A stretch of DNA of 9,183 nucleotides from Chloroflexota bacterium (GCA_022565075.1 JADFKG010000084.1:1-9183), one strand, 5' to 3'. Shown: positions 1 through 6,287, counted from the first letter of the stretch. Numbers and translations are program-made. Notes: a model not told the origin generated them from the letters alone.

Positions 1-95
1 ACCTCGACTGCGACGGCGATGCGGACAGCACAGATGCGCTGCTGCTCCTGCGCTGGCTCGCGGGCCTCATCGAGCCGCCATGTCTGCCGGCGTGA
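1..95 (+). CDS. C-terminal end of a dockerin-like secreted protein (5' partial)
   Basis: In the frame starting at base 3 the window opens in a coding tail ending at TGA 93-95. The 30 visible residues begin LDCDGDADSTDALLLLRWLAG and end in EPPCLPA. The spacing of Asp residues (DxDxDxDxxD) followed by a Leu-rich helix is the calcium-binding EF-hand-like half of a dockerin type I repeat. The terminal Cys-Pro tail resembles the ends of extracellular dockerin proteins seen in Chloroflexota. Dockerin repeats sit at the C-terminus of exported proteins and mediate calcium-dependent binding to cohesin-like partners. Only one half repeat is inside the window, so the enzymatic or adhesive part of the protein is unknown. 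The frame call rests on motif similarity over a short segment, hence moderate confidence. Confidence 0.6.
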   Translation, partial: LDCDGDADSTDALLLLRWLAGLIEPPCLPA

Positions 96-100
96 GGGGC

Positions 101-137
101 CCACTAGCGAGTCCTGTCCACTAGCCACTAACCACTG
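101..137. repeat. CCACT(A/G) short repeat, heptamer-phased, with stops in three frames
   Basis: CCACT occurs at 101, 118, 125 and 132. The last three copies are spaced exactly 7 bp and differ mainly in the two following bases, giving TAG (122-124), TAA (129-131) and TGA (136-138). Because 7 is not a multiple of 3, the three stops fall in three different reading frames. The block lies between the dockerin-type gene and the NAD(P)HX repair gene. No hairpin or T-tract marks it as a terminator. Function unknown. Confidence 0.6.
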
Positions 138-142
138 ATACC
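137..142 (+). promoter_or_regulatory. Candidate -10 box of the NAD(P)HX repair gene (leaderless-type spacing)
   Basis: GATACC lies 14 bp upstream of the GTG start at 151, and no purine-rich Shine-Dalgarno is present between them. A transcript starting about 7 bp after a -10 box here would begin at or next to the GTG, which would make it leaderless. No clear -35 is visible. The call is an inference from position and base composition only. Confidence 0.3.
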
Positions 143-150
143 ATCGCCCC

Positions 151-1800
151 GTGAAGCTCGTCACCGTCGCCGAGATGATGCGCCTGGAGGCCGAGTCGGG
201 CGTCCCCGTGCCCCAGCTGATGGAGAAGGCCGGCCTCGCCGTCGCCCAGGAGGCCTGGCTCGCCCTCGGCGAGATCGCCGAGCGGCGCCTCCTCGTCCTT
301 TGCGGCCCCGGCAACAACGGCGGCGACGGCCTCGTCGCCGCCCGCTGCCTCAAGGAGTGGGCCGCCGACGTCATCGTCTTCCTCCTCAAGCCGCGCCCCG
401 GCGATGACACGAACCACGCCGCGCTCGTCGAGCGCGAGATCCCGATCATCACGGCCGGGGAGGACGGCTGGGAGAAGAGTCTAGCCGACGCCCTCGGTGG
501 CGCAGAGCTCGTCATCGACGCCCTCCTCGGCACCGGCCGCGCCCGGCCCATCGAAGGCGACCTCGCGACCGTCCTCGCACAGCTCAAGGGGGCCCGCGAA
601 CGCCGCCTGCCACCCCGCTTGCTGGCAGTCGATCTTCCCAGCGGCCTCGACGCCGATACCGGCGCAGTGGACCCGCTCACCGTTGCCGCCGACGCCACGA
701 TCGCACTCGCGTTCGCCAAGGTCGGCCTGCACCTCCTCCCCGGCGCTCGCTATGCCGGCGAGGTCGAGGTCGTCGACATCGGCGTGCCGGCGGAGCTGGC
801 GTCCTCCGTTCAGACCGAGCTGATCACCCGCCGCTGGGCGCAGGATCACCTGCCGGAGCGCCCTGACGACGCTCACAAGGGCACGTTCGGCAGCGCGCTC
901 ATCGTCGCCGGCTCGCCCCGCTACACGGGCGCCGCCTATCTCGCCTGCATGGGCGCGATGCGATCCGGCGCCGGCCTCGTCACGCTCGCCTGCGCCAGCG
1001 CCATCCACCCCATCCTCGCCGCCAAACTCAGCGAGACCACGTTCGAGCCGCTGGACGGTACCGGCGGCGAGCTGTCCGGCCAGGACGTCCACTCCGTCCT
1101 CCGTGCGCTGTCCGCCCGCGACTACGACTGCCTGCTCATCGGCCCTGGTCTATCGCAGAGCGGATACGTCCAGGCCTTCGTCCACGCTCTCCTGCCGAAG
1201 CTCGGCGGCGACCAGGAAGCGGGCTCCGAGCGCTTGCTGCGAGCCACCGTCATCGACGCCGACGGCCTCAACAACCTGGCCCGCATCGACGATTGGCCGG
1301 CGCTGATCAACCCCCCGGCCGTCCTCACCCCGCACCCGGGCGAGATGGCCCGCCTGACCGGCCTCTCCGTCGCCGAAGTGCAGGCCGACCGTCTGGGCAC
1401 GGCCCGCAAGTTCGCCGCCGAATGGGGCCTGAACGTGCTCCTCAAGGGCGCGCCCAGCATCGTCGCCGCAGCGGACGGGCGTGCGGCCGTCAGCCCCTTC
1501 GTTAGCCCCGTGTTCGCCACGGGCGGGTCAGGCGACGTCCTCTCCGGTACGATAGCCGGCTTCATCGCGCAGGGCGTCGATCCGTTCGGCGCCGCCTGCC
1601 TCAGCCTGTACGTCGGCGGCCTCGCCGGTCAGAGGCTGCGCGACGAGATGGGCTCCGCGGGCGTCATCGCCGGCGACCTCCTGCCCCTCATCCCGCTGGC
1701 GATGCGCGATCTCCGCGGCGAGTCACGGCCCCAGCCGTCTGCCGGAGCCCGTCCAGACCTGCTGCAGATGATGCAGTCGGCGTCCGGCCAGCAGGAGTAG
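151..1800 (+). CDS. nnr: Bifunctional NAD(P)HX epimerase / ADP-dependent NAD(P)HX dehydratase
   Basis: This enzyme repairs hydrated NADH and NADPH. The N-terminal NnrE (YjeF_N) domain interconverts the R and S epimers, and the C-terminal NnrD domain (ribokinase-like fold) dehydrates S-NAD(P)HX at the cost of ADP. The 549-residue product has both. NnrE spans about residues 1-215, with the nucleotide/K+ loop CGPGNNGGDG at 51-60, VIDALLGTG at 121-129 and DLPSGLDADTG at 161-171. NnrD spans about 240-520, with GTFGSALIVAGSPRYTGAA from 244, TPHPGEMARL at 393-402, KGA at 432-434 and the GGSGDVLSG loop at 458-466, where Asp462 is the expected catalytic base. Length and domain order match the usual bacterial fusion. 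The GTG start gives the typical opening KLVTVAEM. The last 25 or so residues are a low-complexity tail. It converges with the LysM gene, only 20 bp apart, with no evident terminator hairpin. Confidence 0.96.
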   Translation: MKLVTVAEMMRLEAESGVPVPQLMEKAGLAVAQEAWLALGEIAERRLLVLCGPGNNGGDGLVAARCLKEWAADVIVFLLKPRPGDDTNHAALVEREIPIITAGEDGWEKSLADALGGAELVIDALLGTGRARPIEGDLATVLAQLKGARERRLPPRLLAVDLPSGLDADTGAVDPLTVAADATIALAFAKVGLHLLPGARYAGEVEVVDIGVPAELASSVQTELITRRWAQDHLPERPDDAHKGTFGSALIVAGSPRYTGAAYLACMGAMRSGAGLVTLACASAIHPILAAKLSETTFEPLDGTGGELSGQDVHSVLRALSARDYDCLLIGPGLSQSGYVQAFVHALLPKLGGDQEAGSERLLRATVIDADGLNNLARIDDWPALINPPAVLTPHPGEMARLTGLSVAEVQADRLGTARKFAAEWGLNVLLKGAPSIVAAADGRAAVSPFVSPVFATGGSGDVLSGTIAGFIAQGVDPFGAACLSLYVGGLAGQRLRDEMGSAGVIAGDLLPLIPLAMRDLRGESRPQPSAGARPDLLQMMQSASGQQE

Positions 1801-1820
1801 GTCGGGCGAGTGGCCGCCGC

Positions 1821-2645
1821 TCAGTAGTATCGGCAGACGGGCCAGGACGATAGTCCATCGCCGCCTGACTGGAGCGACGGCAGGTACTTCTCGTAGTACG
1901 CCGCCTGGGCGTTCGTCCAGGGGTTGTCCCAGCCGTCGAACCAATGGTTGATCTGGAACAGCCCATAGTAGCCAGCCGGGTTGAGGGCGCCCGGCCACAG
2001 GCCTGACTCGCAGGACGCGATCGCGACCATCGTCTCGCATGGCCAGGGAAGCGAGCAGATCGCCTCTACCACCTCTGCCGCCGTCCAGGGCCCAGACGAC
2101 GACGTCGGTAGTTCCGGCGGCGCGACGACCACCGGTGGCGGGGCGGGCTCCGGCGGCGGCGTGACCGCGACCGGTTCTTCCACCGGTACGGAGATGTCCG
2201 GCACCGGTGGCATCACGAACTGCGACTCCGGCAGCGGAATCACCAGCGTGCGCCCGATCACGAGGTAATCGTCGACGGCTGCGCCGTTCATCACGGCGAT
2301 GTCGAACGGCGACAGGCCGAACCAGTTCGCGAGGGCGATCAGCGTATCGCCCGGGCGGATCTCCATCGTGCCCCACGGTTCCGGCGTCGGGGTGGACGCT
2401 GGCGCTCGTAGAAGGGCGCTAGCGTCCGCTGCTGACAGCGTGGCCCCCAGTGATGCGCCTTGCTCGATCTCGCGCAGGGTGAGCGAGCCGGACGCCTGAT
2501 CTCCTGCGGAGCTCAGGCAGAGGTCCGCTCTCGCCTCGGAGCAGGAGGGCGCGGAGAGGAAGCTGTCGCTGCCGGCCTCTGTTCGAACGGAGCGCCCCTC
2601 ACCCGGGGCCAGGCCCTCGATGCCGGGGATCGCGGGGACAACCAC
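1821..2645 (-). CDS. LysM-domain protein with C-terminal lysozyme/transglycosylase-like domain
   Basis: Probably a secreted peptidoglycan-binding and peptidoglycan-cleaving protein. Counting from GTG 2645 (274 residues): a variable region at 1-90, one LysM at about 93-138 (EIRPGDTLIALANWFGLS to LVIGRTLVIPL), a Pro/Val-rich linker at 139-185, and a lysozyme-like domain at 189-274. That domain contains ASCESG (likely catalytic Glu213), GYYGLFQINHW at 226-236 and a terminal WPVCRYY. Four cysteines (197, 203, 212, 271) could form disulfides, fitting export. The annotated GTG start leaves no signal peptide. In the same open frame upstream (2693-2646) there are 16 more codons, ILIAKHAAVVGICILA, which join VVVPAIPG to form an ideal N-terminal membrane/signal helix. 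There is no ATG, GTG or TTG for it, so an ATT (2693) or CTG (2690) start behind GGGGGA is likely. The exact glycosidase class is not settled. Confidence 0.85.
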   Translation of the reverse strand: MVVPAIPGIEGLAPGEGRSVRTEAGSDSFLSAPSCSEARADLCLSSAGDQASGSLTLREIEQGASLGATLSAADASALLRAPASTPTPEPWGTMEIRPGDTLIALANWFGLSPFDIAVMNGAAVDDYLVIGRTLVIPLPESQFVMPPVPDISVPVEEPVAVTPPPEPAPPPVVVAPPELPTSSSGPWTAAEVVEAICSLPWPCETMVAIASCESGLWPGALNPAGYYGLFQINHWFDGWDNPWTNAQAAYYEKYLPSLQSGGDGLSSWPVCRYY

Positions 2646-3010
2646 CGCCAGGATGCAGATGCCGACGACGGCCGCGTGCTTCGCTATCAGAATGATTCCC
2701 CCGTTTTCAGTCGCAGAATGGCGTCCTCCCGTGGCCGCGACCGAGAAACCGCGCCCCCTTCCGGGCGAGGTTGGGCGTCCTCGGAATCGGCGTCGAACGG
2801 CTGGTTATTGGCCACAAGACAGGTCAACAACGTTGATAAGGTTGCCAGCATCCGTCCTCTCGCGCAACCCGAACACGTTCTTCCCCGGCGCCCTCTCCCG
2901 TACTCACTGTCTCCCCCTCTCCCGCGCACGGGAGAGGGGGCCGGGGGGTGAGGGCTTCTCCACAACTCGCCGCCACCCGCCCTTTCGCGATCACGCGCCA
3001 GCGGCTGATA
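2646..3010. other. Divergent intergenic region between the LysM gene and recJ
   Basis: About 365 bp between two divergently read genes. Bases 2646-2693 probably encode the N-terminal membrane helix of the LysM protein. Bases 2801-2850 are the least GC-rich part and hold an imperfect palindrome, TCAAC-AAC-GTTGA (2824-2836), which could be an operator, though support is weak. Bases 2891-2947 are a GC-rich interspersed repeat. I see no RNA gene and no convincing -35/-10 pair for either direction, apart from GATAAT just before recJ. Open frames through this region lack codon bias or family similarity. Confidence 0.6.
2891..2947. repeat. REP-like GC-rich palindromic repeat
   Basis: The left arm CCCCCTCTCCCG (2913-2924) and right arm CGGGAGAGGGGG (2929-2940) are perfect 12-bp inverted repeats around the loop CGCA. 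They are followed by CCGGGGGGTGAGGG. A related partial arm, CCCTCTCCCG (2891-2900), precedes it. This composition matches a class of interspersed palindromes common in GC-rich bacterial genomes. It could fold as a strong RNA hairpin, but there is no T-tract, so it is not a typical intrinsic terminator. Confidence 0.75.
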
Positions 3011-3012
3011 AT
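3007..3012 (+). promoter_or_regulatory. Candidate -10 box (GATAAT) at the recJ start
   Basis: GATAAT overlaps the first possible recJ ATG (3011) and lies 13 bp upstream of the next in-frame ATG (3020). If used as a -10 element, transcription would start near 3020, favouring that ATG and a leaderless message. There is no Shine-Dalgarno before any of the three candidate ATGs (3011, 3020, 3035). Inference only. Confidence 0.3.
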
Positions 3013-4738
3013 GGCCACGATGACGCTGGTCACTATGCCCACACAGACCGCGACCGGCAAGCGCTGGCGTCTGCGCGGTCGCTTCCCGGACGACGCACTC
3101 AAGGGCGTGCCGGGACAGCCCCTCGTCCGCCACCTGCTGTGGCACCGCGGCGTCCGCACCGTCGCCGAAGCGAAGGCCTTCACCCTGGCGCCCGATCCGG
3201 CGTACGATGCGCTCCTCCTGCCGGACATCGAGCAGGCCCTCGACCGCATCGTGCGCGCCATCGAGACCGGCGAGCTGATCGCCGTCTACGGCGACTTCGA
3301 CGTCGACGGTGTCACCGCCGCCGCCATCCTCATCGAAGCGCTCGGCGAGGCCGGCGCGAAAGTGATCCCCTACATCCCGGACCGCTTCAGCGAGGGCTAC
3401 GGCGTCAACAGCGCCGCCATCGAGTCGCTTCACGAAAAGGGCGCGACGCTGCTCATCACCGTCGACTGCGGCACCAGCTCCGTCGCCGAGATCGCAGGCG
3501 CGCGGGACCTCGGCGTCGACACGATCGTCCTCGACCACCACACCGTGCCGCCCGAGCTGCCGCCCGCCGTGGCGATCGTCAACCCGAAACGCCCCGATGC
3601 CCAGTATCCAGAGCCCGAACTCTCCTCCGGCGGCCTCGCCTTCAAGCTCGTCTCCGCCCTCTGCGATCGCCTCGGCCAGCCTTTCGTCCCCGAGCGCTAT
3701 CTAGACCTCGTGGCGCTCAGCACCGTCTGCGACATGGTGCCCTTGCGAGGAGAGAACCGCTGGCTCGTCCGCGAGGGCATCCGCGCTCTCGCCCGCACGC
3801 GGCGGCCCGGCCTTCGAGCGCTGATGGAAGCAGCCGGCAGCGATCCGGCGCGCGCGGACGCCTCGACCATCGGATTCGTCATCGGCCCACGACTGAACGC
3901 CGCGGGACGCCTCGACCACGCCCAGCGCGCCCTCGACCTCCTGCTCGAGACCGACCCGGACCGCGCGCGCGAAATGGCGCTCCACCTCTGCGATCTCAAC
4001 CGTCAGCGCCAGGCCGCGACCGTCGCCGCCTGTGATCTCGCACGAGACCTCGTCGCGGCCGAGGAGCCGGATGCGCCGCTGATCTTCGTCGGCCACCGCG
4101 ACATCCCGTCAGGCATCGTCGGCCTCGTCGCCGCACGCTTGATGGACGACCACTACCGCCCGGCCGTCGTCTACGAAGAGGGCGAGACCACCAGCCGCGC
4201 CAGCTGCCGCAGCATCCCGGAGTTCGACATCACCGCCGCCCTGCGCACCTGCCCCGAACTCATGGTTCGCTTCGGCGGCCACCGCGCTGCCGCCGGCTTC
4301 ACCGTCGAGAACGCCAACCTGCCCGCGCTCAAGGAGGCGCTGCTGGCTCGCGCCGCCGAGGAGCTGGCCGGCGTCGAACTCGCCCCCGTGCTCGACATCG
4401 ACGCGGCGGTGCCGCTCAGCCGCATCAACGGCCAGCTCATCGCCTCGCTCGCTCAGCTGGCTCCGTTCGGCGTCGGCAACCCGGAGCCGGTCTTCCTCAG
4501 CCGCAACCTCGAGGTCACCGACATCCGCACGATGGGCGCCAACGGCGAGCACCTGCGCCTCCGCCTGCGCGACGGGCAGGTCACCTGGCCGGCGGTCGCC
4601 TTCGGAGTCGGCGAGCAGGATATTGTGCCGGGCGCGCGTCTGGACGCCGTGTATACTTTCAGCGCGGATCGCCGGTCGAACGGGGCGATGGAGCTCCGCC
4701 TTCTCGACTTCGCACCCTCATCCGCAGCGGCCTCGTAG
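3011..4738 (+). CDS. recJ: Single-stranded-DNA-specific exonuclease RecJ
   Basis: RecJ is a DHH-family 5'-3' single-strand exonuclease acting in RecF-pathway recombination, mismatch and base-excision repair. Counting from ATG 3011 (575 residues, E. coli RecJ is 577), the metal-binding motifs are in order: VYGDFDVDG 92-100, VDCG 151-154, LDHH 174-177 and DLVALSTVCD 232-241. GPRLNAAGR follows at 292-300. The DHHA1 domain has GHRDIPSGIVG from 361 and GGHRAAAG 422-429, followed by an OB-like C-terminal domain ending near LDFAP. Nothing essential is missing. In-frame starts at 3020 and 3035 are equally possible; a longer GTG start at 2948 lies inside a palindromic repeat and is unlikely. It is the first of three co-directional genes; the next starts 31 bp after its stop. 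Confidence 0.96.
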   Translation: MATMTLVTMPTQTATGKRWRLRGRFPDDALKGVPGQPLVRHLLWHRGVRTVAEAKAFTLAPDPAYDALLLPDIEQALDRIVRAIETGELIAVYGDFDVDGVTAAAILIEALGEAGAKVIPYIPDRFSEGYGVNSAAIESLHEKGATLLITVDCGTSSVAEIAGARDLGVDTIVLDHHTVPPELPPAVAIVNPKRPDAQYPEPELSSGGLAFKLVSALCDRLGQPFVPERYLDLVALSTVCDMVPLRGENRWLVREGIRALARTRRPGLRALMEAAGSDPARADASTIGFVIGPRLNAAGRLDHAQRALDLLLETDPDRAREMALHLCDLNRQRQAATVAACDLARDLVAAEEPDAPLIFVGHRDIPSGIVGLVAARLMDDHYRPAVVYEEGETTSRASCRSIPEFDITAALRTCPELMVRFGGHRAAAGFTVENANLPALKEALLARAAEELAGVELAPVLDIDAAVPLSRINGQLIASLAQLAPFGVGNPEPVFLSRNLEVTDIRTMGANGEHLRLRLRDGQVTWPAVAFGVGEQDIVPGARLDAVYTFSADRRSNGAMELRLLDFAPSSAAAS

Positions 4739-4756
4739 CCGAACACCCCTTCCCGC

Positions 4757-4763
4757 ACGGAGG
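4757..4763 (+). promoter_or_regulatory. Shine-Dalgarno of the DDN-family gene
   Basis: ACGGAGG lies 6 bp before ATG 4770. It is one of only two clear ribosome binding sites in the window (the other precedes prfB), and it fixes the start of the short gene despite an open frame reaching back into recJ. Confidence 0.7.
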
Positions 4764-4769
4764 TCCACG

Positions 4770-5204
4770 ATGGTCTACAAGAAGCCCAACACGCTCACGA
4801 AAAAGCTCAGCAGCTTCTTCGGCTGGCTCGCTGCCCGCGGGTTCGGGCCCAGGCGAATGGTTCGTCTGGAACACAAGGGCCGGGTTTCCGGCGGCATGCG
4901 CTCCACCGCCGTCGTCTGGACGGAGCACGATGGCCAGCGCTACCTCGTCGCGCCGCGGGGCGAAACGCAGTGGGTGCGCAACGTCCGCGCCGATGGCGGC
5001 CGCGCCGTCCTCCGCCGCGGCGGCACCGCCGAGACCGTCCGGCTGGAGGAGATCCCGGTCGAAGGGCGCGCGGCGATCATCAAGCAGTACGTCGGCGAGA
5101 ACAAGCTCGTCAAGGGCCAGTTCGGCCTCGATCCGGACGACTCCATCGAGCAGTACAAAGAGATCGCCGCCAACCACCCGGCGTTCCTGATCCACGCCCA
5201 GTAA
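4770..5204 (+). CDS. Deazaflavin (F420)-dependent nitroreductase family protein
   Basis: A 144-residue split-beta-barrel protein of the DDN/nitroreductase family (PF04075 type), whose characterised members use reduced F420 to reduce quinones, nitroimidazoles or other acceptors. Visible family features are LEHKGRVSGGMRSTAVVW (residues about 31-48), the equivalent of the L-x-T-x-G-R-x-S-G signature, then YLVAPRGETQWVRNVRADG (about 56-74), corresponding to the family's GG-x(n)-PxWxxNxxA block with Thr-Gln-Trp in place of Pro-x-Trp. The N-terminus, rich in Lys and aromatic residues, resembles the membrane- or substrate-facing helix of these enzymes. ATG 4770 is chosen from the Shine-Dalgarno. It lies 31 bp behind recJ, so the two may be co-transcribed without any obvious functional link. 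Substrate and cofactor (F420 versus FMN) cannot be decided here. Confidence 0.85.
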   Translation: MVYKKPNTLTKKLSSFFGWLAARGFGPRRMVRLEHKGRVSGGMRSTAVVWTEHDGQRYLVAPRGETQWVRNVRADGGRAVLRRGGTAETVRLEEIPVEGRAAIIKQYVGENKLVKGQFGLDPDDSIEQYKEIAANHPAFLIHAQ

Positions 5205-5221
5205 GGGCAGCCCGGCGAAGC

Positions 5222-5280
5222 CCCGTCCGCTCGTCCTGAGGCCCGGACGGGTCCGTAGGGCTCTCGAAGGATGAACGGGG
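5222..5280. repeat. Interspersed CTCGTCCTGAGG / CTCTCGAAGGA palindromic repeat, copy C
   Basis: CCGCTCGTCCTGAGG (5227-5241) and GCTCTCGAAGGATGAACGG (5260-5278) are the two ends of an element whose outer arms are imperfect inverted repeats. Compared with the copies near 8803 and 8847, this one has about 18 extra bases in the middle. That gives an additional 8-bp stem, CCCGTCCG (5222-5229) with CGGACGGG (5244-5251). It sits between the DDN-family gene and the alpha/beta hydrolase and may act as a hairpin in the mRNA. Confidence 0.75.
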
Positions 5281-5302
5281 CACCTCATTCCGAGCCCGAG
5301 TG

Positions 5303-5332
5303 TTTTCGCCACGCGCCGGCACCGGATACACT
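5303..5332 (+). promoter_or_regulatory. Candidate promoter of the alpha/beta hydrolase gene
   Basis: TTTTCG (5303-5308) and TACACT (5327-5332) are separated by 18 bp, and the -10-like box ends 7 bp before ATG 5340, so transcription would begin at the start codon. No Shine-Dalgarno is present. GATAC (5325-5329) occupies nearly the same position as GATAC upstream of the NAD(P)HX repair gene. Weak matches, so an inference. Confidence 0.35.
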
Positions 5333-5339
5333 CACTCCC

Positions 5340-6194
5340 ATGCCGCCCACTGACCACTACCTCGGCCTCCCCTCCGGCCTCCGCACGCACTACCTGAAGT
5401 GGTCCGGCCGCGACGACGCCCCGGCCATCGTCCTCAACCACGCCACCGGCTTTCTCGCGCACCAGTGGGGGCCCGTGGCCGAACGCCTGGCCGGCGACTA
5501 CACTGCCTACGCCGCCGACGCTCGCGGCCACGGCGACACGGACAAACCTCCTCCCGAAGGCGACAACTACCACTGGTCGCGTTTCGTCGAGGACCTGCGC
5601 GCTCTGCTCGACGGCCTCGGGCTGACCGGCGTACCGTTCGTCGGCCACTCGGCCGGCGCCGCCTCCGGCCTCTACCTCGCCGCTGAGCGGCCTGACTACT
5701 TCACACGCCTGGTCGCCATCGAGCCGATCGTGATGCCCGGCGGCTTTCACCCCGACGAAAGCCGCCGCAACGAGATGTCCGAGGGCGCGCGCCGCCGCCG
5801 CGCCGTCTTCGACTCCGCCGCCGACGCCTTCGAGCACTACCGCTCGCGCTCACTATTCGAGCGTTGGCCGGACGAGGCGCTCCGTCTCTACGTTGAGCAC
5901 GGCACATTCCAGCGCGAGGACGGCCGCCTTCAGCTCAAGTGCCCCGGCGAGATCGAAGGCGAAATCTTCGCCAACAGCGCCTCGCTCAACATCTGGGAAG
6001 TCCTGCCGCGCATCAAGGCGCCGGTGCTTGTGATCCGCGGCGAACACACCGAAGACTTCCTCGGCACGGTCGCCGAGTCCGTCGCCGCGCGCCTCCCCAA
6101 CGGTCGCCTGGAGACCATCCCCGGCGCCGGTCACCTCGCGCCGATGGAGCGCCCCGAAGCCGTCGCCGGCCTGATCCTCGACTTCTTGGCGTAG
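5340..6194 (+). CDS. Alpha/beta hydrolase
   Basis: A 284-residue single-domain alpha/beta-hydrolase with no signal peptide, presumably cytoplasmic. Landmarks are the oxyanion region LNHATGF (32-38), the ADARGHGDTDKP block (59-70) typical of the esterase/epoxide-hydrolase/haloalkane dehalogenase branch, the nucleophile elbow VGHSAGAASG (101-110) with Ser104, and PGAGHLAPMERPE (261-273) with catalytic His265. The acid residue is less clear. After the strand PVLVIRGEHTEDF, the usual G-x-x-D position is occupied by Thr, so Glu237 or Asp239, or Glu128 after strand 6, may serve. Ser at the nucleophile argues against dehalogenase or epoxide hydrolase and for an ester, lactone or C-C bond hydrolase; the substrate is unknown. 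ATG 5340 is preferred over ATG 5271, which lies inside the interspersed repeat. It follows the DDN-family gene by 135 bp and converges with the peptidase gene. Confidence 0.92.
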   Translation: MPPTDHYLGLPSGLRTHYLKWSGRDDAPAIVLNHATGFLAHQWGPVAERLAGDYTAYAADARGHGDTDKPPPEGDNYHWSRFVEDLRALLDGLGLTGVPFVGHSAGAASGLYLAAERPDYFTRLVAIEPIVMPGGFHPDESRRNEMSEGARRRRAVFDSAADAFEHYRSRSLFERWPDEALRLYVEHGTFQREDGRLQLKCPGEIEGEIFANSASLNIWEVLPRIKAPVLVIRGEHTEDFLGTVAESVAARLPNGRLETIPGAGHLAPMERPEAVAGLILDFLA

Positions 6195-6262
6195 CTGCAT
6201 CGTGTCCTGAACCCACGCAGCAGAGCGACGAACCTCGTTCGCGGGTGATGGTCGCAAAGCGA

Positions 6263-6287
6263 ATCCGTTTATCCGTTCCTATCCGTT
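6263..6287. repeat. Triple ATCCGTT short repeat in a convergent intergenic gap
   Basis: ATCCGTT occurs at 6263-6269, 6271-6277 and 6281-6287, spaced 8 and 10 bp, in the 98-bp gap between the convergent hydrolase and peptidase genes. It is AT-richer than its surroundings and ends 6 bp from the peptidase stop codon. A weak 5-bp hairpin, CGAAC/GTTCG (6229-6241), is the only other structure in the gap, and there is no intrinsic terminator. Function unknown. Confidence 0.55.

Noticed and set aside
101..137. CRISPR-like array from the repeated CCACT units
   Set aside because: Units are 5-7 bp with no spacers; far below any CRISPR repeat length.
2822..2837. TTGACC (minus strand) near 2827-2822 as a -35 for the LysM gene
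   Set aside because: No -10-like hexamer 16-18 bp downstream; only the imperfect palindrome TCAAC/GTTGA is real, and its role is unclear.
2948..3010. Longer recJ start at GTG 2948
   Set aside because: The start lies within the flank of a palindromic interspersed repeat, and the extra 21 residues precede the normal RecJ N-terminus; there is no ribosome binding site of its own apart from the repeat G-run.
2620..4035. 471-codon plus-strand frame overlapping recJ, very rich in Arg, Pro and Ala
   Set aside because: Out-of-frame shadow of recJ; composition is that of shifted GC-rich codons.
4652..4657. TATACT inside the 3' end of recJ as a promoter for the DDN-family gene
   Set aside because: No -35 at suitable spacing and more than 100 bp from the start codon; the 31-bp gap and good Shine-Dalgarno suggest readthrough from recJ instead.
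5271..5339. Longer alpha/beta hydrolase start at ATG 5271
   Set aside because: This ATG is part of the interspersed repeat and the added residues look unlike a hydrolase N-terminus; 5340 gives the family's normal opening.
4659..5837. 392-codon open frame on the minus strand spanning recJ, the DDN-family gene and the hydrolase
   Set aside because: Antisense frame typical of high-GC DNA; it crosses three genes with strong family motifs and has no recognisable domain.
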